Origin: Alistipes sp. ZOR0009
Lineage (GTDB): Bacteria > Bacteroidota > Bacteroidia > Bacteroidales > ZOR0009
NCBI RefSeq assembly: GCF_000798815.1
Contig: NZ_JTLD01000045.1
Coordinates: 1 to 43,740, forward strand
Direction of reading: 5' to 3'
DNA length: 43,740 nucleotides
Shown here: piece by piece, positions 16,762-25,124 of the stretch
How positions within the stretch are numbered: position 1 is the stretch's first letter
How the letters are laid out: the number at the start of each line of letters is the position of its first letter
Notes under the pieces: generated by a model
What the model saw: the letters and a program-made list of their open reading frames with translations, nothing else
What the model was told of the DNA's origin: nothing
The model's database searches: none
Program-made: the position numbers and the translations under genes

Positions 16762-16936
16762 TAAAAGCAAAAGCAGCCCATGGTGCAGGCTGCTTTTAGT
16801 CTAAGTGGTTAATCTAACAAAAGACGACCTAAGGTCTTTCTAAAACTTATTACAAGTGATGGTGTTTTGAAGTTGAATTCCAAAAACCGAAGCGCAGTGC
16901 GCTTCAACTTTTGAATTCGTGCTCTCTTAAATTTGC
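16762..16936 (-). ncRNA. Candidate small RNA with own -7 box and terminator
   Basis: A region of about 175 nt on the minus strand begins just after an exact -7 box, TATATTTG (complement of 16941-16948). It ends in a strong intrinsic terminator (16769-16797). It contains a compound hairpin: outer arms GAATTC.AAAA/TTTT.GAATTC, then an inner perfect stem GAAGCGC/GCGCTTC, at about 16871-16914. Smaller hairpins follow, including ACTT/AAGT near 16845 and a near-palindrome at 16819-16838. No ORF of useful length exists on this strand. A -33 box at normal spacing is not seen. The function is unknown. Confidence 0.4.
16769..16797 (-). terminator. Terminator hairpin of the second candidate small RNA
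   Basis: The 10-bp stem AAAAGCAGCC/GGCTGCTTTT has a 9-nt loop. T residues flank it on both strands, so it can act in both directions. On the plus strand no gene precedes it. Confidence 0.75.
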
Positions 16937-16948
16937 ACTACAAATATA

Positions 16949-17296
16949 GCCCAATTTTGGTTCCTTTTTTAAACAACGGCACCACCGCATCCAAAATCAG
17001 CAGGCAATATAAAGCCTACACGCATAAAACCCTGTACAGAGCGCATATACGCCATGCAAACCATTGCACTAGCAGCGCACCCATCCCTCTATTTTTGTGA
17101 AAACGCCGCAGGGCGCTGCCCGCTTCCTTAAATTATAGGCGGTGGCGCTTAATGGTACTTTCGCCATAAATTACTAATTTCGAATAAACTCTATCGGATT
17201 GAGAAAACCGCTAAGGTTTTGGTAGGCGCCTCGACCTCCCCCTACGGGGAGATTTCGTGAAAAGCGCATCCACCCCAATAATATTAAACGAAAAAG
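16949..17296. other. Intergenic stretch before the RluE-type gene
   Basis: No ORF with coding character is visible. A possible plus-strand -7 box TATTTTTG lies at 17090-17097 and would give rluE a leader of about 190 nt. Short G/C-rich inverted repeats occur at about 17104-17120 and 17241-17254 (CCCCTACGGGGA). I assign no function. Confidence 0.4.
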
Positions 17297-17926
17297 ATGG
17301 TTGTAAAATCGCGCATGGCCGCAAGCAAGCCCAAGCCACAAAACCTGAAGTACTACCTAATATACAAGCCCTACGGCATGATGTCGCAGTTTAGCAAGGA
17401 GGGAGACAAGCCGACGCTGGCAGACCTCGGCTTTGCATTTCCGAAGGATGTTTACCCCGTAGGACGCCTGGACCACGATAGCGAGGGGCTGCTGCTGCTT
17501 ACCAACGATAAAACCCTAAACCATCACCTCCTAAACCCTAAAAATCACTACCAAAAGACCTACTGGGTGCAGGTGGATAGAGAAATTACGGACAGCGCCG
17601 TGGGGGAGCTGGCAAAAGGGGTCGTTATTAAGCTGGACAAGGCATACCTTACGCAACCTTGCACTGTCCGGAAGATTGAAATGCCCAACAGCCTGCCCGA
17701 AAGAGTCCCACCCGTTCGCTTTAGGCTTAACGTACCCACCAGCTGGATTGAGATAGTGCTTACCGAAGGAAAAAACAGGCAGGTTCGGAAGATGACGGCA
17801 GCCGTTGGCTTCCCCACCCTTCGGCTAGTTAGATGCGCCATAGGGAGCCTGAAGATCGGTGCGCTTGCCCCTGGCGATGTTCGGGAGCTGACGGACAAGG
17901 AGGTGCAAAACCTAAAAAAAGGGTAG
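17297..17926 (+). CDS. rluE: RluE-like rRNA large-subunit pseudouridine synthase
   Basis: The product has 209 residues and belongs to the RsuA/RluB/E/F branch of pseudouridine synthases. 'YYLIYKPYGMMSQFSKEG' (about 19-36) is the KP.G motif. 'VYPVGRLDHDSEGLLLLTND' (about 53-72) contains the catalytic Asp in G-R-L-D. 'EIVLTEGKNRQVRKMTAAVG' and 'LVRCAIGSLKIGAL' complete the fold. There is no N-terminal S4 domain, which fits RluE (23S U2457 in E. coli) rather than RsuA/RluB. The basic N-terminal tail MVVKSRMAASKPK may include an alternative ATG seven codons in. Confidence 0.88.
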   Translation: MVVKSRMAASKPKPQNLKYYLIYKPYGMMSQFSKEGDKPTLADLGFAFPKDVYPVGRLDHDSEGLLLLTNDKTLNHHLLNPKNHYQKTYWVQVDREITDSAVGELAKGVVIKLDKAYLTQPCTVRKIEMPNSLPERVPPVRFRLNVPTSWIEIVLTEGKNRQVRKMTAAVGFPTLRLVRCAIGSLKIGALAPGDVRELTDKEVQNLKKG

Positions 17927-18072
17927 GTAAAAGCGGATGCCAACCGTTGGGATAACTGTTAATATCATCGAATAAAGGCTAACAAAAGAGTTCGGGCGCA
18001 AAAGTTTTCCGCAAATTCTGTGTCTGACTAACTATAAAGACGCAAAATACAACTCAAAATACAGCTTTAAAT

Positions 18073-19125
18073 ATGAGAGCGATAGCAATACTTGGAAAGG
18101 CATCCATGCTCCTACTAGCATCTGGCATCCTACTTACAGGATGCTCTGGTAACAGTAAAAACGCCAAAGGTAAAGACCGAAAAAAGGACCCTTTAGAGGT
18201 TAACGCCATCATTGTAAAGGAATCGTCATTAGAGAATGATGTAACGGTAAATGGCTCCCTGATGCCCAACGAGCAGGTTGACCTAAAGGCCGAAGCGCAA
18301 GGTAAAATCATCTCGCTAAACCTACAGGAAGGTGCGGCTGTAAGTAAGGGCGCCCTACTTGCCAAGCTTAACGACTCCGACCTTCAGGCAACCCTAAAAA
18401 GGCTAAAGGTGCAGGAGACCCAAGCCAACTTGGACGAGAGGCGCAAAAGAGAGCTTTTGGCAATTAATGGGATTAGCCAGCAAGATTACGAGCAGGCTAA
18501 AACATCGCTCGAATCTATCAGAGCCGATATCCAAATGACCAACGCCCAAATTGCAAAAACCGAAATCAGGGCTCCGTTTAACGGAACCGTAGGCTTGCGC
18601 TCGGTAAGCCTTGGCGCATTTGTAAACCAAACAAGCGTTATCGCAAAGCTAATTCAGACCAATCCGCTTAAAATCGAATTTAACCTACCCGAACGCTACG
18701 CCATGGTTGTCAAAAAAGGGGCAACCATCGCATTTACTGTAGAGGGAGATAACGTGGATTATAGCGCTAAGATTTATGCGATAGAGCCAGATATAGATCC
18801 GCTATCGCGCACCGTAAAAATTAGGGGCTACGCTTCGAATGCCAAAAATAACCTGATACCCGGCTCGTACATCAAGGTGAACGTACCGCTGCATGGCGGC
18901 GCCACCAAGCTCCTACCTGCCGAAACCATTGTTCCGCTGCTAGGCTCGCAAAATGTCTATCTGGCTAAAGGCGGAAAGGCGGTGCTGACAACAATCAAGA
19001 CCGGCTTTAGAACCGGCACCCAGGTAGAAATCATAAATGGAATTTCGGTTGGAGATACCGTTATCACCACAGGTCTTATGATGCTAAAGAACGAGATGCC
19101 TATTAAGGTAACAACCGTAGAATAG
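18073..19125 (+). CDS. RND efflux periplasmic adaptor (membrane-fusion lipoprotein)
   Basis: The product has 350 residues. The signal sequence ends in lipobox LLTGC (Cys about 24), anchoring it to the inner membrane. A lipoyl/barrel-sandwich half 'EAQGKIISLNLQEGAAVSKG' (about 77-96) is followed by a short alpha-hairpin (about 105-160) and the second half 'TEIRAPFNGTVGLRSVSLGA' (about 162-181). A beta-barrel domain and a membrane-proximal domain with 'ETIVPLLGSQNVYLAKGG' come next. This is the HlyD/AcrA/MexA architecture. It is the first gene of a three-gene operon with an inner-membrane pump 40 nt downstream and TolC after it. No TetR/AraC regulator is adjacent. Confidence 0.93.
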   Translation: MRAIAILGKASMLLLASGILLTGCSGNSKNAKGKDRKKDPLEVNAIIVKESSLENDVTVNGSLMPNEQVDLKAEAQGKIISLNLQEGAAVSKGALLAKLNDSDLQATLKRLKVQETQANLDERRKRELLAINGISQQDYEQAKTSLESIRADIQMTNAQIAKTEIRAPFNGTVGLRSVSLGAFVNQTSVIAKLIQTNPLKIEFNLPERYAMVVKKGATIAFTVEGDNVDYSAKIYAIEPDIDPLSRTVKIRGYASNAKNNLIPGSYIKVNVPLHGGATKLLPAETIVPLLGSQNVYLAKGGKAVLTTIKTGFRTGTQVEIINGISVGDTVITTGLMMLKNEMPIKVTTVE

Positions 19126-19165
19126 CACATCCAACTTAGAATCAACTACAGAAAAAGATTGAACA

Positions 19166-22100
19166 ATGAGCCTTTACGCAACCAGTATAAAACGACCTGT
19201 GCTTACGATGGTGTACTCCATTATCATCGTACTGTTCGGGTTCGTGGGCTTTTCCTACTTAGGAGTAAGAGAGTATCCTAGCATCGACCCTCCGGTGGTT
19301 ACCGTAAGTACGAGCTACACGGGGGCAAATGCCGATGTTATAGAAGCCCAAATTACAGAACCTCTCGAAGCATCCATCAACGGTATCCAAGGTATTAAAT
19401 CGCTCACCTCCTCCTCTTCGGACGGAAGAAGCCGTATCACCGTAGAGTTTGAGCTTGGCAAGGATATGGAAAGCGCCACCAACGATGTGCGCGACCGAGT
19501 TTCGCAGGCCATTCGCCTCCTGCCAAAGGATGTCGATCCGCCCGTTGTATCTAAGGCAGATGCCGACTCCGACCCTGTTCTTGCTTTTAGCATCCAAAGC
19601 AGCAAGCGCGACCTGCTGTACATTTCGGACATGGCCAACAATGTTGTGAAGGAAAGGCTTCAAACCATAAACGGAGTAAGCCAGGTTGCCATTTGGGGTG
19701 AAAAGAAGTATGCGATGAAGATCGATCTAGATCCAATCAAGATGGCCGCCTACAAAATTACCCCCAGCGATATCCGTACAGCCCTTTCGCGCGAAAACGT
19801 GGAGCTGCCAGCCGGTAGAGTTGAAGGCTACAACGTTGAACTTAGCATTCGTACCCTTGGTAGGCTTTCAACCGTTGATGAATTTAACAACCTAAACATT
19901 AAGGATGTTGGTGGTACAATCATCAAGCTAAAGGATGTTGGAACCGCAAGCCTTAAGCCCGAAAACGAAAGATCAATCAATAGAGGGAAGGGGTTAATCC
20001 CCCAGGTAGCCATTGCGCTTATTCCCCAGCCTGGCTCTAACCAAGTTCAGATTGCCGATGACGCCTACAAACGCATAGAGCAGCTAAAGAAAGAGCTTCC
20101 AAAGGATATCATGATCAATACCGTTTGGGATGTTACCCAAAACATTAGAAAAGCAATTACCGAGGTGCAGGAAACCATCCTCCTAGCCTTTATACTTGTG
20201 GTAATCGTAATCTTCTTCTTCCTACGCAGCTGGAGAACTACGCTTATCCCCATTATCGCAATTCCGATATCCCTTATTGGAAGCTTTTTTGTGATGTATC
20301 TGGCAGGGTTCTCCATCAACGTGCTTACCATGCTTGGTATCGTACTTACAACCGGATTGGTGGTAGACGATGCAATTGTGGTTCTTGAAAATATCTTTAA
20401 GAAAATTGAGCATGGCGAAAATCCGTACAAGGCAAGCGTCGAGGGGACAAAGGAGATTTTCTTTGCCGTAATATCAACAACCATTACTCTTATCGCGGTA
20501 TTCTTCCCCATTATCTTCCTCGAAGGAGCAACCGGCCGACTATTCCGCGAATTTGGGATTGTGGTGGCTGCAGCTATTCTGATATCCACCTTCGTATCGC
20601 TTACGCTTACGCCTATGATGTGCGCTCGCCTTTTGAAGGCAGATAAAAAGGAGAGTAGATTTTATACCATATCGGAAAACTTCTTCAACTGGCTAAGCGA
20701 TGGCTACCATCGTCAGCTAACAAAGTTCATCAAATACAGATGGATATCTATTGCCATAATGCTATTCTCGTTGATAATTATATTCCTTATTGGGAAAAAC
20801 TTACCATCGGAATTAGCTCCATTGGAAGATAAAAGTCGCCTATCCGTTATGGCAACAGCGCCAGAAGGAACCGGCTTTGAGAAAATGGATAGCTACATTC
20901 TCAATATCGCCAAAACTGTTGACACCATCCCCGAAGTGGAAAGCGTAATTGCCTTAACGTCTTTCGGCGGCGGCGGTGGCGGTATCAACAACGGCTTTGT
21001 TAGGGTTTCGTTATCGCCTAAAACCGAACGAAACAGGAGCCAGCAGGAAATAGCAGATCAGCTATCGGCCATTACTAAAAAGAATAATTTCGCCAAGGCG
21101 TTCGTCACCCAAGAGCAAACCATAAATATTGGCCGAGGTGGAGGTATGCCGGTTAGCTTTGTAATCCAAGCGCCCAGCTTCGAAAAGTTAAAGGAGATTT
21201 TACCTAAATTTTTGGAGAAAGCACAAGCTAGCCCAATATTTCAGGTGGTGGATGTCGACCTAAAATTTAATAAGCCCGAACTCCAAATTAAGATTGACCG
21301 AGACAAGGCCCGCTCGTTGGGTGTTACGGTAAGCGATATTTCGGAGGCGCTTCAGCTATACTTTAGCGGTCAGCGCTACGGCTACTTTATTATGAATGGA
21401 AAGCAGTACCAGGTTATTGGACAAGCAACCCGCAGCTTACGCGATGACCCCAACGATATTCGTAGCATCTATATCCGCAGCAGCAACAATGAGCTCATTC
21501 AGCTAGGCGAGCTGGTGTCGACTGTAGAGGAGAGTACGCCACCTCAACGCTTCCGCTACAATAGGTATATCTCTGCAACGGTTTCGGCCAACCCTGTTCC
21601 AGGAAAGACAATGGGACAAGGCATCGAAGAAATGCGAAAGATTGCCAAAGAAACGCTCGACGACTCCTTTTCAACTACGCTATCTGGAATATCGAAGCAA
21701 TTTGAGGAGAGCTCAAACAGCCTCTACTTTGCATTCATGCTAGCAATCGTGCTTATATACTTAATTCTTGCTGCTCAGTTCGAAAGTTTCCGAGATCCGC
21801 TTATCATCATGCTTACAGTTCCGTTGGCGCTGGCAGGTGCAATGCTTTCGCTTTGGATATTTGGGCAAACAATGAACATTTTCAGCCAGATCGGAATCAT
21901 CGTTTTGGTGGGTATCGTAACTAAAAACGGCATCCTGATTGTAGAGTTTGCCAACCAAAAGAAGCAAGCAGGGCTAAATATAAAAACAGCGGTAATCGAA
22001 GCGGCATCGGCCCGTTTACGACCTATCCTAATGACAAGCCTTGCCACCATATTCGGTACGCTACCTATTGCATTAGCACTCGGGGCTGCATCAACTAGCC

Positions 22101-22234
22101 GCATCCCATTGGGTATTGCAATTATTGGCGGATTAATATTTGCCCTAATTCTTACGCTTTTTGTTATCCCGGCTCTTTACACCTTCCTAACCCGAAAAAG
22201 CGCCAACATTAAGCATAGCATCGATATAGATTAA
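19166..22234 (+). CDS. RND multidrug efflux pump, AcrB/MexB (HAE1) family
   Basis: The product is a 1022-residue proton-driven transporter with 12 TM helices and two large periplasmic loops, the normal length for HAE1. The N-terminal TM1 is 'VLTMVYSIIIVLFGFVGFSY'. TM4 carries the proton-relay Asp pair in 'GLVVDDAIVVLENI' (about 407-420). The second half repeats the fold, with 'IGIIVLVGIVTKNGILIVEF' and 'RLRPILMTSLATIFGTLPIA'. A Gly-rich loop 'FGGGGGGINNGF' lies near residue 602. The adaptor precedes it and tolC follows. The sequence does not reveal which drugs or lipids are exported. Confidence 0.95.
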   Translation: MSLYATSIKRPVLTMVYSIIIVLFGFVGFSYLGVREYPSIDPPVVTVSTSYTGANADVIEAQITEPLEASINGIQGIKSLTSSSSDGRSRITVEFELGKDMESATNDVRDRVSQAIRLLPKDVDPPVVSKADADSDPVLAFSIQSSKRDLLYISDMANNVVKERLQTINGVSQVAIWGEKKYAMKIDLDPIKMAAYKITPSDIRTALSRENVELPAGRVEGYNVELSIRTLGRLSTVDEFNNLNIKDVGGTIIKLKDVGTASLKPENERSINRGKGLIPQVAIALIPQPGSNQVQIADDAYKRIEQLKKELPKDIMINTVWDVTQNIRKAITEVQETILLAFILVVIVIFFFLRSWRTTLIPIIAIPISLIGSFFVMYLAGFSINVLTMLGIVLTTGLVVDDAIVVLENIFKKIEHGENPYKASVEGTKEIFFAVISTTITLIAVFFPIIFLEGATGRLFREFGIVVAAAILISTFVSLTLTPMMCARLLKADKKESRFYTISENFFNWLSDGYHRQLTKFIKYRWISIAIMLFSLIIIFLIGKNLPSELAPLEDKSRLSVMATAPEGTGFEKMDSYILNIAKTVDTIPEVESVIALTSFGGGGGGINNGFVRVSLSPKTERNRSQQEIADQLSAITKKNNFAKAFVTQEQTINIGRGGGMPVSFVIQAPSFEKLKEILPKFLEKAQASPIFQVVDVDLKFNKPELQIKIDRDKARSLGVTVSDISEALQLYFSGQRYGYFIMNGKQYQVIGQATRSLRDDPNDIRSIYIRSSNNELIQLGELVSTVEESTPPQRFRYNRYISATVSANPVPGKTMGQGIEEMRKIAKETLDDSFSTTLSGISKQFEESSNSLYFAFMLAIVLIYLILAAQFESFRDPLIIMLTVPLALAGAMLSLWIFGQTMNIFSQIGIIVLVGIVTKNGILIVEFANQKKQAGLNIKTAVIEAASARLRPILMTSLATIFGTLPIALALGAASTSRIPLGIAIIGGLIFALILTLFVIPALYTFLTRKSANIKHSIDID

Positions 22235-22241
22235 AAGTTTT

Positions 22242-22263
22242 GCCACCAAGATATCTTGGCGGC
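22242..22263 (+). other. Stem-loop between RND pump and tolC
   Basis: The near-perfect inverted repeat GCCaCCAAGA.TA.TCTTGGcGGC lies in the 47-nt gap between the two genes. No T run follows, so it is not an intrinsic terminator. It may stabilise or process the operon mRNA, or bind a protein. Confidence 0.5.
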
Positions 22264-22281
22264 TAGTAAACTGAACGAAAT

Positions 22282-23592
22282 ATGAAGAATATTACTTTTC
22301 TTACGCTTTTGGTGGCTCTAACCACAAGTATCAACGCTTCCGCACAGGAAGTTTTGACGCTTCAAGATGCCGTTAAAAAGGGGCTAGAAAGCAACTACAA
22401 CGTTCGTCTTGCAGGAAACGACTTAAAAACGGCAACCAACAACAATACCTACGGTAATGCCGGCTTTTTCCCTAAAGTAGACGCAACGATTGGGGGCAAC
22501 CTTAAAAGCAGCAGCGACGAAACAACCGCACTAAATGGGACTAAAACGTCTAATTCTCCTCAAACAGTGAATGCCTCGGCGGGACTTTCCCTCTCGTGGA
22601 CTCTTTTTGATGGAATGAACATGTTTATCTCTAAGGAAAAGTTGGATATGCTGCAGCAGGTTGGAGAGACAGCGCTGCGCATAAATATGGAGAATACCAC
22701 TGCTCAGATTATCATGAGCTACAACTCCATCGTTCAGCAGAAAAAGCTGATAAAAGTGTTTACAGAAGCGCTAAATATCTCTTTGCAGCGAGCATCCATT
22801 GCCCGAAAGGCTAAAAGTATTGGTGCAGGGTCAGAAGTGGCCATGCTTAAATCTGAGGTGGACTATAAAACGGATAGCGCCAACCTAATACAGCAAAAGC
22901 TTGCGCTAAGCAACCTAAAGGCAGATCTCAATGAGCTGCTAGGCCGTAATCCTCAGCAAGATTTTGATGTCAGCGATATAAGCCTTGCGCCAGAATCAAT
23001 AAACCTTTCCGATATAATGACAAAGGGATTGGAGCAAAACCCCAGCTTAATAGCAACCCGCCAGCAACAAACAGTTAGCGAGTTAGACGTAAAAAGCGCT
23101 AAGTCGTCTCGGCTTCCTAGCATCAATCTGAACTCGAGCTACACCTTCAATCAGTACGATTATAAAAACGGCTCATACGACAAGATGAATAGCCACGGTC
23201 CATTTGTTGGAGTCACAGCAGGCGTAACCCTCTTTAACGGATTTAAAGTTCGCCGCAATATCCGAAATGCGCAAATACAACTCGAGAATGCCCAAGTTAG
23301 AACAGAACAAATGGAGCAAGCACTCCGTACTGATATCATAAAAGGGTATAACGCCTTTACCACCAATACGGCACTCGTAGATATCGAACAAAAATCGCTT
23401 GCCCTCGCACAGCGCAACCTTGACATAGCGATAAAGGCATACGCACAAGGTTCCATTAGCGATTTGGAAATGCGCGAAACACAGAAAAACTTTGTTGATG
23501 TCTCGTATAGGCTAATAAATGCGCAAATAAACCTCAAAAACACAGAGGTAGAACTTCGCCGAATATCAGGAACATTAACCGTAAAAAACTAA
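22282..23592 (+). CDS. tolC: TolC-family outer-membrane efflux protein
   Basis: The product has 436 residues with a signal peptide (about 1-21, ending 'SINASAQ'). The two-fold repeated OEP structure is plain: 'LTLQDAVKKGLESNYNVRLA' opens repeat 1. In the second half 'MTKGLEQNPSLIATRQQQTV' and 'GVTAGVTLFNGFKVRRNIRN' open repeat 2. Long Gln/Ala/Asn-rich coiled coils form the periplasmic barrel. It completes the tripartite pump with the two upstream genes. A terminator follows immediately. Confidence 0.93.
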   Translation: MKNITFLTLLVALTTSINASAQEVLTLQDAVKKGLESNYNVRLAGNDLKTATNNNTYGNAGFFPKVDATIGGNLKSSSDETTALNGTKTSNSPQTVNASAGLSLSWTLFDGMNMFISKEKLDMLQQVGETALRINMENTTAQIIMSYNSIVQQKKLIKVFTEALNISLQRASIARKAKSIGAGSEVAMLKSEVDYKTDSANLIQQKLALSNLKADLNELLGRNPQQDFDVSDISLAPESINLSDIMTKGLEQNPSLIATRQQQTVSELDVKSAKSSRLPSINLNSSYTFNQYDYKNGSYDKMNSHGPFVGVTAGVTLFNGFKVRRNIRNAQIQLENAQVRTEQMEQALRTDIIKGYNAFTTNTALVDIEQKSLALAQRNLDIAIKAYAQGSISDLEMRETQKNFVDVSYRLINAQINLKNTEVELRRISGTLTVKN

Positions 23593-23595
23593 AAG

Positions 23596-23622
23596 AAAGG
23601 CCATCTTCGCGATGGCTTTTCT
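23596..23622 (+). terminator. Terminator of the RND operon
   Basis: The 10-bp stem AAAGGCCATC/GATGGCTTTT has a TTCGC loop and is followed by CTATTTTT. The T run overlaps a possible -7 box TATTTTTG (23622-23629) for the next gene. Confidence 0.85.
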
Positions 23623-23629
23623 ATTTTTG
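23622..23629 (+). promoter_or_regulatory. Possible -7 box of the HAD hydrolase gene
   Basis: TATTTTTG matches TAnnTTTG and lies 17 nt before the ATG at 23647. It coincides with the terminator T run, and no -33 box is seen, so it may be chance. Confidence 0.3.
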
Positions 23630-23646
23630 CACCTCAACTTATTACA

Positions 23647-24267
23647 ATGAGCAACAATATTAAAACAATCATTTTCGACTTAGGTGGTGTTCTTATCGAC
23701 TGGAATCCCGAATACCTTTACCGCAAAATATTCGACAACGACGAATCAAAGATGGAGTGGTTTCTCACAGAGATTTGCCCCTACAGCTGGAATGAAAATC
23801 AGGATGCCGGAAAAAGTTGGCCGCTTGCCATTGAGGAAAAGGTAGCCGAACATCCCCAATACCGCGAATGGATAGAGCCCTACTACTACCGCTGGGAGGA
23901 GATGCTCGGTGGATCACTACAAGGTACCGTAGAAATACTTAAAAAGCTGATCGACTCTAAAAAATATCAGATACTTGCTCTTACCAACTGGAGTGCAGAC
24001 ACTTTTCCCAAAGCGCTTCAACATTTCGAGTTTCTCCATTGGTTCGATGGAATTGTGGTATCTGGCGAAGAAAATACGCGCAAACCTTTTCATGATATCT
24101 ACCAAATACTTTTCGAACGCTACAACGTAACTCCTTCCGAAGCCATTTTCATCGATGATAACACTAAAAATATAGAGGCTGGAAATGAGCTAGGACTAAA
24201 TTGCATAAACTTCAAATCACCAACAGATTTAGCCGAAGAACTTAAAAAGTATAATGTGGAAATATAA
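23647..24267 (+). CDS. HAD-superfamily hydrolase (IA subclass, YihX-like)
   Basis: The product is a 206-residue soluble phosphatase-like protein. Motif I is 'IIFDLGGVLID' with nucleophile D11. The second Asp of the usual DxD is Gly, as in YihX-type proteins with 'FDLGxV'. Motif II is 'ILALTNWSAD' (about 110-119), motif III the Lys in 'EENTRKPF' and motif IV 'AIFIDDNTKNIEAG' (about 164-177). YihX-type enzymes dephosphorylate small sugar phosphates. The substrate here is unknown. It is monocistronic between two terminators. Confidence 0.88.
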   Translation: MSNNIKTIIFDLGGVLIDWNPEYLYRKIFDNDESKMEWFLTEICPYSWNENQDAGKSWPLAIEEKVAEHPQYREWIEPYYYRWEEMLGGSLQGTVEILKKLIDSKKYQILALTNWSADTFPKALQHFEFLHWFDGIVVSGEENTRKPFHDIYQILFERYNVTPSEAIFIDDNTKNIEAGNELGLNCINFKSPTDLAEELKKYNVEI

Positions 24268-24292
24268 AAAAGGAGCGAAATCGCTCCTTTTC
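24268..24292 (+). terminator. Bidirectional terminator between HAD and hemopexin-like genes
   Basis: The stem AAAGGAGCG/CGCTCCTTT with a 4-nt loop is flanked by A and T runs on each side. It serves the two convergent genes. Confidence 0.88.
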
Positions 24293-24294
24293 TT

Positions 24295-24936
24295 TTATGC
24301 GTGCTCAAAAACACCAACCCAACCTGCGTCCACAGCCTTCGGATAGCCCTCCTTCACCGTTTTTGTTTCAATATTGTAAACTAAATATTGGTCGCCTTTA
24401 AAAACATAGAACTCGGGATGGCCTAGGTGCTGAAATATTGCATCAACCGAATCAAACGGAATGCTCAGCCGCTCACTAATCCTTTTTGGATAGCCCTCCT
24501 CTACCTTATCGGCATCCAAGTTATATACGGCAAACTCGTTCCCTTTAAAAAGTAAAACCTTTTCGAATACCTCCTTATCAACATCCACAAACACCTTATT
24601 GCGAGAGCAAATAGCATCTATCGTATCAAATGGAAGTCCATTCCAGCTCTCCTTTATTCGCCGAGGGTAGCCCTCATCCATTCGCTCGCCATCAATATCG
24701 TACCTGGCATACATATCTCCCGAGAAGAAGTAGAGTTTTGCCGCATGCTTCGCCTTATAAACGGCATCTATTTTATCAAAAGGAAGCCCCTTCCAGTAGT
24801 CCTTCACCTTCTTAGGGAAGCCATCGTCTAACTTCTTACCAACCTCTAGATCGTACCGAAAAACGTTATCGCCTACAATAAAATACACCCGTTGGTTATC
24901 ATTCCGTTGGAATGCAGCATCTACTTTTAAGCTCAT
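24295..24936 (-). CDS. Hemopexin-repeat protein, four blades, no signal peptide
   Basis: The product has 213 residues consisting almost entirely of four hemopexin-like repeats at about 5-51, 52-101, 102-155 and 156-207. Each opens with a D-A-x-F/Y segment (VDAAFQ, IDAVYK, IDAICS, VDAIFQ). Each continues with a beta strand ending '(Y/L)(F/L)F.G(D/N)' (for example 'KLYFFSGDMYARYDI'). Each closes on 'GYP..(V/I)...W.GLPFD'. Four repeats are exactly one hemopexin beta-propeller. There is no signal peptide, so it should be cytosolic. In other organisms these domains bind proteins, metals or haem; no ligand can be read here. The TM-free, single-domain form is unusual. Confidence 0.85.
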   Translation of the reverse strand: MSLKVDAAFQRNDNQRVYFIVGDNVFRYDLEVGKKLDDGFPKKVKDYWKGLPFDKIDAVYKAKHAAKLYFFSGDMYARYDIDGERMDEGYPRRIKESWNGLPFDTIDAICSRNKVFVDVDKEVFEKVLLFKGNEFAVYNLDADKVEEGYPKRISERLSIPFDSVDAIFQHLGHPEFYVFKGDQYLVYNIETKTVKEGYPKAVDAGWVGVFEHA

Positions 24937-25048
24937 ACCCTACCCTCCTTTACTTTGAGATTAATACTTATGCTACTCTCTTGCCAAGTAGTATCCTCTT
25001 ATACGTTCCCTCTTTCGAAAAGTAAACACCAAACTCGCCGTCAATTGC

Positions 25049-25056
25049 TATATTTG
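25049..25056 (+). promoter_or_regulatory. -7 box upstream of the TraB/GumN gene
   Basis: TATATTTG is an exact TAnnTTTG match, 27 nt before the upstream in-frame ATG (25083) and 69 nt before the preferred ATG (25125). No clear -33 was found. Confidence 0.4.
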
Positions 25057-25124
25057 AAATCTTTAAACAACATTTATAGGTAATGGGTAAAGATGCTATC
25101 GGTTTCAATCCAAAAATGCCCCGT

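Noticed and set aside
16496-16804. Plus-strand 102-codon frame before rluE
   Set aside because: Odd composition rich in Pro, Ser and Cys, no domain, and it runs through a terminator hairpin; it is antisense to the candidate small RNA.
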